In this document: positions 7,494-15,255 of the stretch, piece by piece
Position numbering within the stretch: the first letter of the stretch is position 1
Layout: the number at the start of each line of letters is the position of its first letter
Source of the DNA: Chersky-840 sp050011815
GTDB taxonomy: Bacteria; Actinomycetota; Acidimicrobiia; Acidimicrobiales; UBA8190
Direction of reading: 5' to 3'
Assembly: GCA_050011815.1 (NCBI GenBank)
Contig: JBEKIJ010000021.1
Coordinates: forward strand, 58,835-122,834
DNA length: 64,000 nucleotides
The notes under the pieces: generated by a model
What the model saw: the letters and a program-made list of their open reading frames with translations, nothing else
The model's database searches: none
Told to the model about the DNA's origin: nothing
Position numbers and translations under genes: made by a program

Positions 7494-7761
7494 CCCCGTC
7501 GTGTCACAACACGGTAGTTACGGATCTGTCACCGACGGTGGACCCCGGACCCGGGCCGGGTCGGTCCGGTGCGGCGGACCGCTCTCCTGCCTCATCACCA
7601 GGAGTCACTTGTGCGACAACGGAAAATTGCCTCTCCGACTCGCGCTTCGGCGGCACCTCTTGGGTTCCGTCCGTGCCGACGCAACCGGTGAAACGGGCCT
7701 GGCACTGACCTGCGGCAAGGGTCGATCTCTCACCGTCGACTAGAGCTTTATGTCGAGGGTT

Positions 7762-8280
7762 TCAGTCCACTCGGCGCAGCTCAGACCGGTAGCGGAACCC
7801 GTTCTTCACGTATTCGGCGGCCGCGATGGTGATGCCGTCGACCCGAGAGGCATCAGGCTTCAAGGTGGCCGGGATCCCGACGGCGAGCGCCCGGGGCGGG
7901 ACGCGCGTCTGCCGGGGGACGACGGCCCCTGCCCCCACGGTGGCGCCCGAGCCGATCCGGGCGTGGTGGAGCACGATGGCGCCCGACCCGACCAGGCATT
8001 GGTCCTCGAGGGTGCATCCCTCGAGGTGCACGAGGTGCCCCACCACACAGCCGTCGCCCACCGTGGTGGGGAAACCGGGCCCGGCGTGGATGACGGTGCC
8101 GTCCTGGATGGACGTGCGGGCCCCGATGACGATGGCCCCGTAGTCCCCGCGCAGCACGGCGCTGGGCCACACCGTCGAGTCGGCCCCGATGGTGACGTCG
8201 CCGATCACCGTGGCGTCGGGATGGACATAGGCGTGGGGATCGATCTGCGGCACCAGGTCCCCGAGCGCGTAGACGGCCAT
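7762..8280 (-). CDS. Gamma-carbonic-anhydrase-family protein
   Basis: A 172-residue left-handed beta-helix (hexapeptide repeat) protein. Runs such as VIGDVTIGADSTVWPSAVLRG, SIQDGTVIHAG, CVVGHLVHLEG and LVGSGAIVLHHARIGSGATVGAGAVV show the repeats. The His residues in VIHAG, GHLVHLEG and LHHARIG sit where the gamma-class binds its metal at trimer interfaces. Many members of this group (PaaY/YrdA type) have weak or no carbonic anhydrase activity, so function is only inferred. The start at ATG 8280 is preceded by a TAGCGT -10 at 8 bases, a leaderless start. Upstream open frame to 8562 has no family similarity. It is divergent from the diguanylate cyclase. Confidence 0.88.
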   Translation of the reverse strand: MAVYALGDLVPQIDPHAYVHPDATVIGDVTIGADSTVWPSAVLRGDYGAIVIGARTSIQDGTVIHAGPGFPTTVGDGCVVGHLVHLEGCTLEDQCLVGSGAIVLHHARIGSGATVGAGAVVPRQTRVPPRALAVGIPATLKPDASRVDGITIAAAEYVKNGFRYRSELRRVD

Positions 8281-8288
8281 GGCCGGTG

Positions 8289-8294
8289 ACGCTA
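8289..8294 (-). promoter_or_regulatory. -10 element TAGCGT, leaderless
   Basis: TAGCGT on the minus strand, 8 bases before ATG 8280, with no ribosome-binding site between. It fits the same leaderless pattern seen at 1273, 32224, 32279, 48057 and 60743. Confidence 0.4.
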
Positions 8295-8434
8295 CAGGCC
8301 CGTGACGGTGCCGTTTCGGGACCAAAGTCCCTGCCGGTGGCCCGATGAACGGTCGATACCGGCAGGGAAGGTCGCGGCGCGCGACCGGAATCGAACGAAC
8401 GCGGGCCCGCTGTAGCCCGGTGAAGGCGTTGGCC

Positions 8435-10354
8435 ATGGTTACCAAGCGAGGGCACAGGCCGGTGAGATTGTGGCAAGTCGCGGCCATCGCCATCGTCATC
8501 GTCGGGATGCTGGGGATCGGCGCCGGGACGTGGACCTGGTACAAGCGGAACGAGGACCACAACCGCGCCGACGTCCAGGCGAACGCGGACCAGGTCGTGG
8601 TGACGACGAAGAAGACCCTCGACGGCTACGCCAATCAGATCGCCAGTACCGTGGCGTTGTTCACCCAGCCCGGCCTGATCGACCGGACGGAGTTCCACTC
8701 CTACGTCAGATTCCTCGACCTCTACAACCGGTACAAGGGGATCTACGGACTCGGGCTCATCTCGTGGGTGCCGGCACCGGCCCTCCCCGCCTTCGTGGCC
8801 GGGTGGCGCGCCGACGGGGACCCCAACTTCACCGTGGTGCCGGCCGGCGACCGGCCGGCCTACTGCTTGGTGAGCCAGCTCGACGAGAAGAACCTCAAGT
8901 CGTCGATCCCCCTGATCAGCTACGACCTGTGCACCGTCTCGAAACTCGTGACGGTGTTGGACTCGGCCGCGGCCGACGGGATGGTGCATGCGGTGGCCGA
9001 GACCTCGATCGCCTCGGGGCCTGGGTTCGAGGGCAACTTCGTCCTGGTGGCGCCGGTATACCGCGGAGACCCGCTCACCCTCGCCCAGCGTCAGACCCAG
9101 CGCACCGGCTGGGTGGCCGCGCTGGTCAACGGTGCGCAACTGCTCAGAGCGGCCCTCGGCCCCGACGGCGCCCATCTGGGAGTCGAGCTGTTCTCGGGAT
9201 CGGGAGTGTCGCCGAAGCAACTGGTGGTCTCCTCGCCCAGCGCACTCAAGAGTGCCCCGGGCTCGGTGATCGAGCATTTCCGCGACGACGGCACCTGGAC
9301 ACTGGTCGTCAGCGCGCCACAGGGGGAGCCGGGACAGGCCAACCCGCTCGTCGGGCCCCTGGCCGTGTTCGTGACGTCGTTCTTGCTCATCTTGGCGTTG
9401 GGCATCTTCGTCTGGGACCTGGGGCGGGGCCGGTTGCGGGCACGACGGCTCTTCATGGAGAGCGAGGAGCGGTTCCGGTCCCTGGCGTCATGCTCACCGG
9501 TCGGCATCCTCGAGCTCACCCAGGACGGGACGACGCAGTACTTCAATCCGCGTCTCAACGAGATCGTGGGTGTCGACGACGCGTTCTGGCGCGACCACAA
9601 GTGGTCCGACTGCATCCTCCCCGAGGATCGAGCGTCGATGACGGCGAATGCGGAGAAGGCGTGGACATCACAGAACGACCTCAGTGCCCGCTTTCGGGTC
9701 GTACGACCCTCGGGGGAGGTCCGGAACGTGCGGGTTCTGGCCGCTCCGGTCACGGTCGGGAGTGAGGAGCCGTCCACCTTCGTGGCCACCGTGCAGGACG
9801 TCACCGAGGAGGTGGCAGCCACAGAAGCCCTGGCCTTCCGGGCCATGCACGATTCCCTCACCGGCCTGCCCAACCGGGCCCTGTTCCTCGACCGGCTGGG
9901 TGTGGAGCTCGCCCATTCGGCCCGCGCCGGAAGCGATCTGGCTGTCATGTTCCTCGATCTGGACGGGTTCAAAGTCATCAACGACGCCATGGGGCATCAG
10001 GCCGGGGACGAAGTCCTGAAGGCCATCGCCGGCAATCTGCTCGGCGTGGTCCGGGCCGGGGAGACCGTGGCACGACTCGGGGGCGACGAGTTCACGTTCA
10101 TCTTCCACGAAGTCCAGGGAGCTGAAAAGGCGTCGGCGGTCGCTCAGAGGATCCTGGGCGCTCTCTCACAACCCATCGAGATCGACGGGCGGGTCGTGGT
10201 CGTGACCGGAAGCATCGGGATCGTGCTCCCCGGTCCCGGGGCACAGGCCGTCGCCGTGCTGCGTGATGCCGACGCCGGCATGTACCGGGCCAAGGAGTCC
10301 GGGCGTGATCGTTTCGAGATCTTCGCCGAGGACCAGCACGGCGCCTCGGTGTGA
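8435..10354 (+). CDS. Membrane diguanylate cyclase with CHASE, PAS and GGDEF domains
   Basis: About 639 residues from ATG 8435 (frame open from 8345). A first membrane helix (WQVAAIAIVIVGMLGIGAGTW) is followed by a periplasmic CHASE sensor with the typical FHSYVRFLDLYNRYKGIYGLGL. A second helix (AVFVTSFLLILALGIFVWDL) comes next, then a PAS domain (FRSLASCSPVGILELTQDG) and a C-terminal GGDEF domain (DSLTGLPNRALFLDRL to RLGGDEFTF). The active-site GGDEF is intact, so it should make c-di-GMP from two GTP. The product-inhibition site expected as RxxD five residues earlier reads RAGE, which may weaken feedback. No EAL domain. A strong hairpin at 10368-10413 follows the stop. The CHASE ligand is unknown. 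Confidence 0.92.
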   Translation: MVTKRGHRPVRLWQVAAIAIVIVGMLGIGAGTWTWYKRNEDHNRADVQANADQVVVTTKKTLDGYANQIASTVALFTQPGLIDRTEFHSYVRFLDLYNRYKGIYGLGLISWVPAPALPAFVAGWRADGDPNFTVVPAGDRPAYCLVSQLDEKNLKSSIPLISYDLCTVSKLVTVLDSAAADGMVHAVAETSIASGPGFEGNFVLVAPVYRGDPLTLAQRQTQRTGWVAALVNGAQLLRAALGPDGAHLGVELFSGSGVSPKQLVVSSPSALKSAPGSVIEHFRDDGTWTLVVSAPQGEPGQANPLVGPLAVFVTSFLLILALGIFVWDLGRGRLRARRLFMESEERFRSLASCSPVGILELTQDGTTQYFNPRLNEIVGVDDAFWRDHKWSDCILPEDRASMTANAEKAWTSQNDLSARFRVVRPSGEVRNVRVLAAPVTVGSEEPSTFVATVQDVTEEVAATEALAFRAMHDSLTGLPNRALFLDRLGVELAHSARAGSDLAVMFLDLDGFKVINDAMGHQAGDEVLKAIAGNLLGVVRAGETVARLGGDEFTFIFHEVQGAEKASAVAQRILGALSQPIEIDGRVVVVTGSIGIVLPGPGAQAVAVLRDADAGMYRAKESGRDRFEIFAEDQHGASV

Positions 10355-10367
10355 CCCGGGGGGCCGA

Positions 10368-10413
10368 GCGGCCGTGGCCGGGGCCCTGGGGCGGAGCCGG
10401 CGGCCACGGTCGC
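10368..10413 (+). terminator. 13-bp GC-rich hairpin after diguanylate cyclase gene
   Basis: Arms at 10368-10380 and 10401-10413 pair over 13 bp with one G-U pair, around a 20-base loop, starting 14 bases after the stop codon. No T-tract follows, which is usual for high-GC actinobacterial terminators. Function as a terminator is inferred from position. Confidence 0.6.
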
Positions 10414-10546
10414 TTGGTGGCGGGGGTTGCTGTACTCCCCCATCGTGCCCGTGGTCGCTTAACGGCCGGTGATGCCCCGCTGTGGGCTCGCTGAGTGTTC
10501 GCGACGTGTTCGCGAGTCTCCCTGAGAACTGACCGGCCCGGTCATC

Positions 10547-10552
10547 TAGCAT
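10547..10552 (+). promoter_or_regulatory. -10 element TAGCAT upstream of propeller gene
   Basis: TAGCAT matches TANNNT. A start of transcription near 10560 would give a leader of about 40 bases before ATG 10599, containing a GAGAGG ribosome-binding site. Confidence 0.35.
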
Positions 10553-10598
10553 GGCGCCCGATTGCCACCGATCATCGGATCGAGCGAGAGGCGGCCGT

Positions 10599-12047
10599 AT
10601 GACCGAACGTCCTCGAGTCTCGTCCTCACTCCTCGTCGCCCTCCCTTGGTGGGCGCGTGTGTGGGACATGGTCAATGTGCCCCTGGCGTTGCTGTCGATG
10701 TTCGCCGTTGTGGCCGCGGTGCTCGTGCCAGGGACAGTTGCCCAGGCGCGTGCTCGTCACGCCGGCCCGGTCGCTACCAACTGGACGACGTATCACGCCA
10801 ACCCGCTCGAATCCGGGATTGCCCCCAGCACCGCCACCTTCGCCCACCCCAAGCTCGACTGGACCTCACCGTCGCTCGACGGCCAGCTCTACGGCGAGCC
10901 GCTCGTCGAAGGCGGTTTGGTGGTTGTCGCCACCGAGAACGACGTAGTGTACGGGTTGAGCGCCACGAACGGTTCGGTCGCTTGGTCGACATCTGTGGGT
11001 TCGCCTGTGCCCGCCGGGTCGCTTCCCTGTGGTGATATCTCGCCAAACGTGGGCATCACCTCGACCCCGGTCATCGACTCGGCGCGGTCGGAGGTATTCG
11101 TGGTAGCCGACGAAGTGAGCGATTCGGCGATCTCTCACCATCTCGTAGGACTGGGATTGAGCACCGGCAACATCGTCCTCGATCAGGTGGTCGATCCCCC
11201 GGGGACCCTGACCGCTGCGCAACTCCAGCGACCCGGGCTCACACTCGATCAAGGCGCGGTGGAGATCGCCTTCGGAGGCAATGCAGGAGATTGCTCGACG
11301 TACCACGGGTGGGTGGTCTCGGTCCCCGAATCCGGTGGAGCCATGCGGACCTGGGAGGCCGATGCCAGTCCAGGCGACGACGAAGGGGCTGTGTGGCTGG
11401 GTGGTGCGGCACCGGTCGTTGATTCCGGCGGCAACATCTGGTTCGCCACCGGCAACGGGTCGAACACGACGGGGCCGTCACCCGACGGCGGTGATTCGGT
11501 CATCGAGTTGTCGTCATCGCTCGTCCCGCTGCAGTCGTTCACGCCTTCTACCTGGCAGACCGACAACGCCGATGACTTCGACCTCGGCTCTTCCCCCCCG
11601 GCGCTCATGGGGAACGGGTTGGTGTTCATGGCAGGCAAGTCACGCACCGCCTACCTGCTCAAGGAATCGAAGCTCGGCGGCGTGGGAGGTGAGGTGACCG
11701 AGCAGCCGTTCTGCGGAACGAACGTCGATGGCGGGGAGGCCTTCACTACCAAGGTGGTCTATGCGCCGTGCCTGGCGGGTGTTCAGGCGGTGAGGGTCAA
11801 CACCCGGAACCACAAGCTCCACGTGTTGTGGAGCACGTCGACGGGTTCGAGTGGGCCGCCCATCGTGGCCGGGAACAAGGTTTGGACCATTCGGCAGGAC
11901 GGCACACTGTTCGGCTTGCGGAAGTCCAACGGCAAAGTGGTGGTGCAATTGACGGTGGGAGCGCCCTCGAACCACTTCCCCACCCCGGCCGTGGGCGACG
12001 GGCTTTTGCTCGCCGCCTCGTCGAACCGGGTCGTCGCCTTCCACTGA
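10599..12047 (+). CDS. Secreted or membrane-anchored PQQ-type beta-propeller protein
   Basis: About 482 residues from ATG 10599 (frame open from 10551). An N-terminal hydrophobic segment (VPLALLSMFAVVAAVLVPGTVAQA) with an A-x-A-like end looks like a signal peptide. The rest is built of PQQ/WD-like blades with repeated W-T/S and LSATNGSVAWSTSVG, LYGEPLVEGGLVVVATEN and SNGKVVVQLTVGAPS motifs. Family members act as extracytoplasmic dehydrogenase-like or binding propellers; no dehydrogenase catalytic Asp or cofactor site can be assigned. Four Cys (CGDISPN, DCSTYHGW, FCGTN, PCLAG) may form disulfides, consistent with export. It converges on cysH. Confidence 0.8.
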   Translation: MTERPRVSSSLLVALPWWARVWDMVNVPLALLSMFAVVAAVLVPGTVAQARARHAGPVATNWTTYHANPLESGIAPSTATFAHPKLDWTSPSLDGQLYGEPLVEGGLVVVATENDVVYGLSATNGSVAWSTSVGSPVPAGSLPCGDISPNVGITSTPVIDSARSEVFVVADEVSDSAISHHLVGLGLSTGNIVLDQVVDPPGTLTAAQLQRPGLTLDQGAVEIAFGGNAGDCSTYHGWVVSVPESGGAMRTWEADASPGDDEGAVWLGGAAPVVDSGGNIWFATGNGSNTTGPSPDGGDSVIELSSSLVPLQSFTPSTWQTDNADDFDLGSSPPALMGNGLVFMAGKSRTAYLLKESKLGGVGGEVTEQPFCGTNVDGGEAFTTKVVYAPCLAGVQAVRVNTRNHKLHVLWSTSTGSSGPPIVAGNKVWTIRQDGTLFGLRKSNGKVVVQLTVGAPSNHFPTPAVGDGLLLAASSNRVVAFH

Positions 12048-12075
12048 CGCTCGAATGGTCGCCCACCGATGCCCT

Positions 12076-12786
12076 CTAGAGGTGCAGCCCGCACTCCGTC
12101 TTGTCGGCACCGGGCCAGCGGCCCGCACGCCGATCTTCGAGGAGCGAGACGGGTCGAGTCGTGGGGCTGCAGCCGATCGAGAGGTACCCCTTGCGAAAGA
12201 GGGGGTGGATCGGGAGCTTGCGGTCGGCTTCGTAGCGCGAGACGTCCTCGTGGGTCCACCTGGCGATGGGATTGACCTTGATCAGTCCCCGGGAGTCTCG
12301 TTCCACGACCGGTGTGTTGGCCCTCTCCTCGCTGTCGGCTCGCTTCACACCCGACATCCACGCCTCTTGTCCTTCGAGTGCACGGTCGAGCGGCTCGACC
12401 TTGCGCAGCTCACAGCACCGCGCAGAGCCACAAGGCCAGGCGTCGGCGTCGGAGCCGGGAGTCATGACTCGCAACTTCAGTTGATACTGGGTCTCCACCC
12501 GTTCCACATAGGTCATGGTCTCGGGAAAATGGGCACCGGTGTCGAGAAAGATGACGTCCACCTTGGGGTCGACACGGGTCACGAGATCGATCAGGACGCA
12601 GTTCTGGAAGGAGCACACCAGGGACAGGCGGCGGCCGAAACGCTCTACCGCCCACGCCACCACGTCCTCGGCGCTGGCCTGCTCGAGTTGGGCCGCGAGG
12701 CGCTCGAACTCGGTCGAGGAGTCCTCGGCACCGACCATGGACAGCGCGTTGACCCGCCTTGCCGGTGAGACCACGTCACCCCCCAC
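12076..12786 (-). CDS. cysH: Phosphoadenylyl/adenylyl-sulfate reductase, 4Fe-4S type
   Basis: A 236-residue reductase converting activated sulfate to sulfite with thioredoxin. The SLVCSFQNCVLIDLV substrate loop, DTGAHFPETMTYVERV and the C-terminal ECGLHL catalytic Cys are visible. Two Cys pairs (RCCELRKVEPL and the Cys of GCSPTT with ECGLH) mark the iron-sulfur version, which prefers APS over PAPS. GTG 12786 gives the length above; ATG 12738 is an equally plausible start. It stands alone: no cysD/N, sulfite reductase or sulfate transporter gene is adjacent. Sulfur assimilation is therefore split across the genome, or the partners lie elsewhere. Confidence 0.93.
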   Translation of the reverse strand: MGGDVVSPARRVNALSMVGAEDSSTEFERLAAQLEQASAEDVVAWAVERFGRRLSLVCSFQNCVLIDLVTRVDPKVDVIFLDTGAHFPETMTYVERVETQYQLKLRVMTPGSDADAWPCGSARCCELRKVEPLDRALEGQEAWMSGVKRADSEERANTPVVERDSRGLIKVNPIARWTHEDVSRYEADRKLPIHPLFRKGYLSIGCSPTTRPVSLLEDRRAGRWPGADKTECGLHL

Positions 12787-13110
12787 GTCGATCGCGTCCC
12801 CGAAAGCCCCCGCTCAATCTCCCACGATAACGCATCAGGGACGACAAGACGCATCGTCAATAGTAACGATCGCCGTGTCCCAGCCCTGGTCACAGCGCCG
12901 ATCTGGGCACGATCCCGCCTCGGGTCGACGACTCGCCGGGGTGCCGATCCCCCACCACGGCGCCGGGACGGCGCCGGCGCATCGGCGCAAGGCGGCGGCC
13001 ACGGCGACGTGGGTTCGGGACCCGGATCCCAGCGGCATGGGTGGACGCCCCGCGGCCGGCGAGGTTCAATGGCTCTCAGCTCGTGCGAACGCGAAAACAA
13101 GGGGTGCCCG
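12787..13110. other. Intergenic region, no gene seen
   Basis: About 320 bases between the divergent cysH and cupin genes. A TATCGT -10-like element for cysH is seen on the minus strand near 12830. The rest is GC-rich with short CGGCGCCG repeats near 12960-12990. No SAM-type riboswitch core was recognised. Confidence 0.4.
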
Positions 13111-13590
13111 ATGACCATGACCGATCTTCCGCCGACCGCGATCCACCGTGGTGAGAAGGAGCTGCCCTTTGTCGACATCGGGGACGGAGGAACGCTTCAA
13201 CTGCTCCAGGTGGACCTCTCCAACGGGGTGTGGATCGTGCGGAACCACTTCCCCCCTGACACCACGATCCAAACCCACAAGCACACCGGACACGTCCTGG
13301 CCTTCACCCAGAAGGGCTCGTGGTTCTACAAGGAGTACCCCGGCGTCGTGAACACGGCAGGCTCCTATCTCTATGAGCCGGCAGGATCGATCCACACGCT
13401 GCACGTGCCGTCGAGCAACGACGGGATCACCGACGTGTGGTTCGCCATTCACGGCGCCAATCTGAACCTGGGGCCCGACGGCAATGTAGAGCTGGTGATC
13501 GATGCGCATGCGATCCTCCCGTTCTACCGGGCCGCCTGCGCCGAGCAGCACGGCATCACCGATCCGCCTGTCGTCGTTATCGGGGGTTGA
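13111..13590 (+). CDS. Cupin-domain protein, 2,4'-dihydroxyacetophenone dioxygenase-like
   Basis: A 159-residue single-cupin protein. Metal ligands are visible in QTHKHTGHVLAF (HxH) and PAGSIHTLHV. The overall sequence (WIVRNHFPPDTTIQTHKHTG, KGSWFYKEYPGV) is that of the family containing 2,4'-dihydroxyacetophenone dioxygenase, which cleaves a carbon-carbon bond using O2 and iron. Substrate is not predictable. ATG 13111 gives the usual family start; the open frame extends upstream to 13009 without similarity. It lies 4 bases before the alcohol dehydrogenase gene, so the pair probably forms one small catabolic operon. Confidence 0.8.
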   Translation: MTMTDLPPTAIHRGEKELPFVDIGDGGTLQLLQVDLSNGVWIVRNHFPPDTTIQTHKHTGHVLAFTQKGSWFYKEYPGVVNTAGSYLYEPAGSIHTLHVPSSNDGITDVWFAIHGANLNLGPDGNVELVIDAHAILPFYRAACAEQHGITDPPVVVIGG

Positions 13591-13594
13591 CGGC

Positions 13595-14608
13595 GTGCGA
13601 GCTGCGGTCCTGACCGAGGATCGGCCTCGGCTCCAGCTCGCCGATGTCCCCACCCCGACGCCTGCACCCGGAGAGGCGTTGTTGCGCGTGACGGGATGTG
13701 GGATCTGCGGCAGCGATCTCCACCTGGCCAGCCAGTTGGCCGACACCGGCGCGGTTCTCGGTCACGAGATCGCCGGCACCGTGGCGGGCGTGGGGGAAGG
13801 GGTCGACCCGGCTCGCTGGAAGGAGGGCACATCCGTGGTGGCCCGCCCCCTCTCGGGCTGCGGGCGGTGCGAGTTCTGCGGGAGTGGGCGGCCCGACCAC
13901 TGCGCGCAATTCCAGCTCATCGGTCTGGAACGACCGGGGGGCTTCGCCGAGTTCGTGACAGTGCGTGCCGATGAGCTCTTCGCGCTCCCCGCCTCGGTGC
14001 AGGTCGACGAGCAGCCGTTGGTGGAGCCCCTGGCCATCATGCGCCGCGCCTTCCGGCGTGGGCAGGTGACCGAAGCGGACCGGGTAGCCGTACTCGGCGC
14101 CGGTCCCATAGGGCTCGCCGCCGTGGCGTGGGCGAGGTCGATCGGCGTCGAAACGGTGGTTGTCAGTGAGCCCTCGACCCTGCGCCGCACCTTGGCGTCG
14201 CGACTCGGGGCGGCGGCGACCTTCGACCCCACCGAGGGCCCGGTGGCAGCCGAGGTCTTCGAGGCCACCGGAGGCGGACCGACTGTCGTCATCGAGTGCA
14301 GCGGTCGGCCCGGGCTCATCGAGCAGGCCCTGGAGATGAGCGTCGTGGACGGACGGGTGGTTGTCGTCGGCATCTGCCTGCAGAACGACTCCATCTTCCC
14401 CTTCTGGGGCCTGTCGAAGGAGATCGACATTCGCTTCTCCATCTACTACGGCCGCGAGGACTTCACCGACACCATCGATGCCCTGACCAGCCGGCGGCTC
14501 GACGCCGTCCCCATGGTCACCGAGTCCATCAACCTGGACCAGCTCCCCGAGCGCTTCGCCCGCCTCGAACGAGATCCCGACGCCGGCAAAGTCATCGTCC
14601 GGCCCTAG
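13595..14608 (+). CDS. Zinc-dependent medium-chain alcohol dehydrogenase
   Basis: A 337-residue MDR-family NAD(P)-dependent dehydrogenase. Catalytic zinc ligands are in GCGICGSDLH and GHEIAG, and the structural zinc lobe is CGRCEFCGSGRPDHC. The Rossmann motif is VAVLGAGPIGLAA, followed by an acidic residue (VVSEPST) that favours NAD. It resembles threonine/sorbitol-type dehydrogenases but the substrate cannot be fixed. GTG 13595 is chosen because the family starts at RAAVLTEDRP. The gene is 4 bases after the cupin and 6 before the YdcF-like gene, suggesting an operon of three. Confidence 0.9.
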   Translation: MRAAVLTEDRPRLQLADVPTPTPAPGEALLRVTGCGICGSDLHLASQLADTGAVLGHEIAGTVAGVGEGVDPARWKEGTSVVARPLSGCGRCEFCGSGRPDHCAQFQLIGLERPGGFAEFVTVRADELFALPASVQVDEQPLVEPLAIMRRAFRRGQVTEADRVAVLGAGPIGLAAVAWARSIGVETVVVSEPSTLRRTLASRLGAAATFDPTEGPVAAEVFEATGGGPTVVIECSGRPGLIEQALEMSVVDGRVVVVGICLQNDSIFPFWGLSKEIDIRFSIYYGREDFTDTIDALTSRRLDAVPMVTESINLDQLPERFARLERDPDAGKVIVRP

Positions 14609-14614
14609 CGCCGG

Positions 14615-15145
14615 GTGCCTTCAACAGCGCGAGGTCGGATCCTTCTCGTCGGCATAGTGCTGATCTCGGTCTTCTTGGCCGCCACGGCCCGGCTCTTCGT
14701 GTGGCCTCCGATCGATGCACCCGTGCGGGTCGACGCCGTCGTGGCCACCGGCGGGGACCCCGGGCAAAGGCGGGCGGCAAGGGCGATCGACTTGGTCCGC
14801 TCCGGGTTCGCTCCCGTGGCGGTGATCTCCCTGGGGGGCACGCCGGTCGTGGCGTGCCCGTCGCATCCTCGGCAAGTCCGGGTGATCTGCTTCCGAGCGG
14901 ACCCGCTCGACACCAGAGGCGAGGCGGAGTACGTCGCCGCGTTGGCCCGCCGGCGACATTGGGACGACCTGATCGTGGTCACCGAACGGAGCCAGTCCAC
15001 GCGGGCTCGCCTCTTGTTCGAGCGGTGCACGACCGCTCACCTCCACATGGTCCCCGTCAACGACCCCGTCTCCCATCTCCCCTACGACGTTCTCTACGAA
15101 TGGGGAGCCCTGCTGAAGGCACTGGTCCTGCACCGGTCGTGCTGA
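14615..15145 (+). CDS. YdcF-like (DUF218) membrane-anchored protein
   Basis: A 176-residue protein with an N-terminal membrane helix (RILLVGIVLISVFLAATARLFVW) and a DUF218/YdcF-type domain (VDAVVATGGDPGQRRAARAIDLVRSG, then DTRGEAEYVAAL and LIVVTERSQSTRARLLFERC). Members occur in envelope or polysaccharide contexts (SanA, ElyC); biochemical function is not settled. GTG 14615 follows the dehydrogenase stop by 6 bases. The predicted topology places the domain outside the cytoplasm. Confidence 0.75.
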   Translation: MPSTARGRILLVGIVLISVFLAATARLFVWPPIDAPVRVDAVVATGGDPGQRRAARAIDLVRSGFAPVAVISLGGTPVVACPSHPRQVRVICFRADPLDTRGEAEYVAALARRRHWDDLIVVTERSQSTRARLLFERCTTAHLHMVPVNDPVSHLPYDVLYEWGALLKALVLHRSC

Positions 15146-15255
15146 GCCGTTAACAGAGCCGTCATCGTACGGACCCATCCCGTTCACCAGGCACCCGTAC
15201 GCTGGCTTCGTAACGTCCACGACATGTCACGCGCCAACAAGGTCGGAAGGTCCAG

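Larger units (their letters stand above)
7456..7761. other. Intergenic region between gamma-carbonic anhydrase and merR
   Basis: About 305 bases without a gene. It holds the merR promoter at its left end and a 6-bp hairpin (GGTCCG/CGGACC, 7563-7580, 6-base loop) that could terminate transcription coming from the carbonic anhydrase gene, although no T-tract follows. I checked it for a glycine riboswitch because of the gcv operon and found no convincing aptamer core. Confidence 0.4.

Noticed and set aside
7456..7761. Possible glycine riboswitch before the merR-gcv operon
   Set aside because: I looked for the paired GGAGAG and CTCAGG-type aptamer cores and found no ordered match; the region can be explained by promoter and a short terminator-like hairpin.
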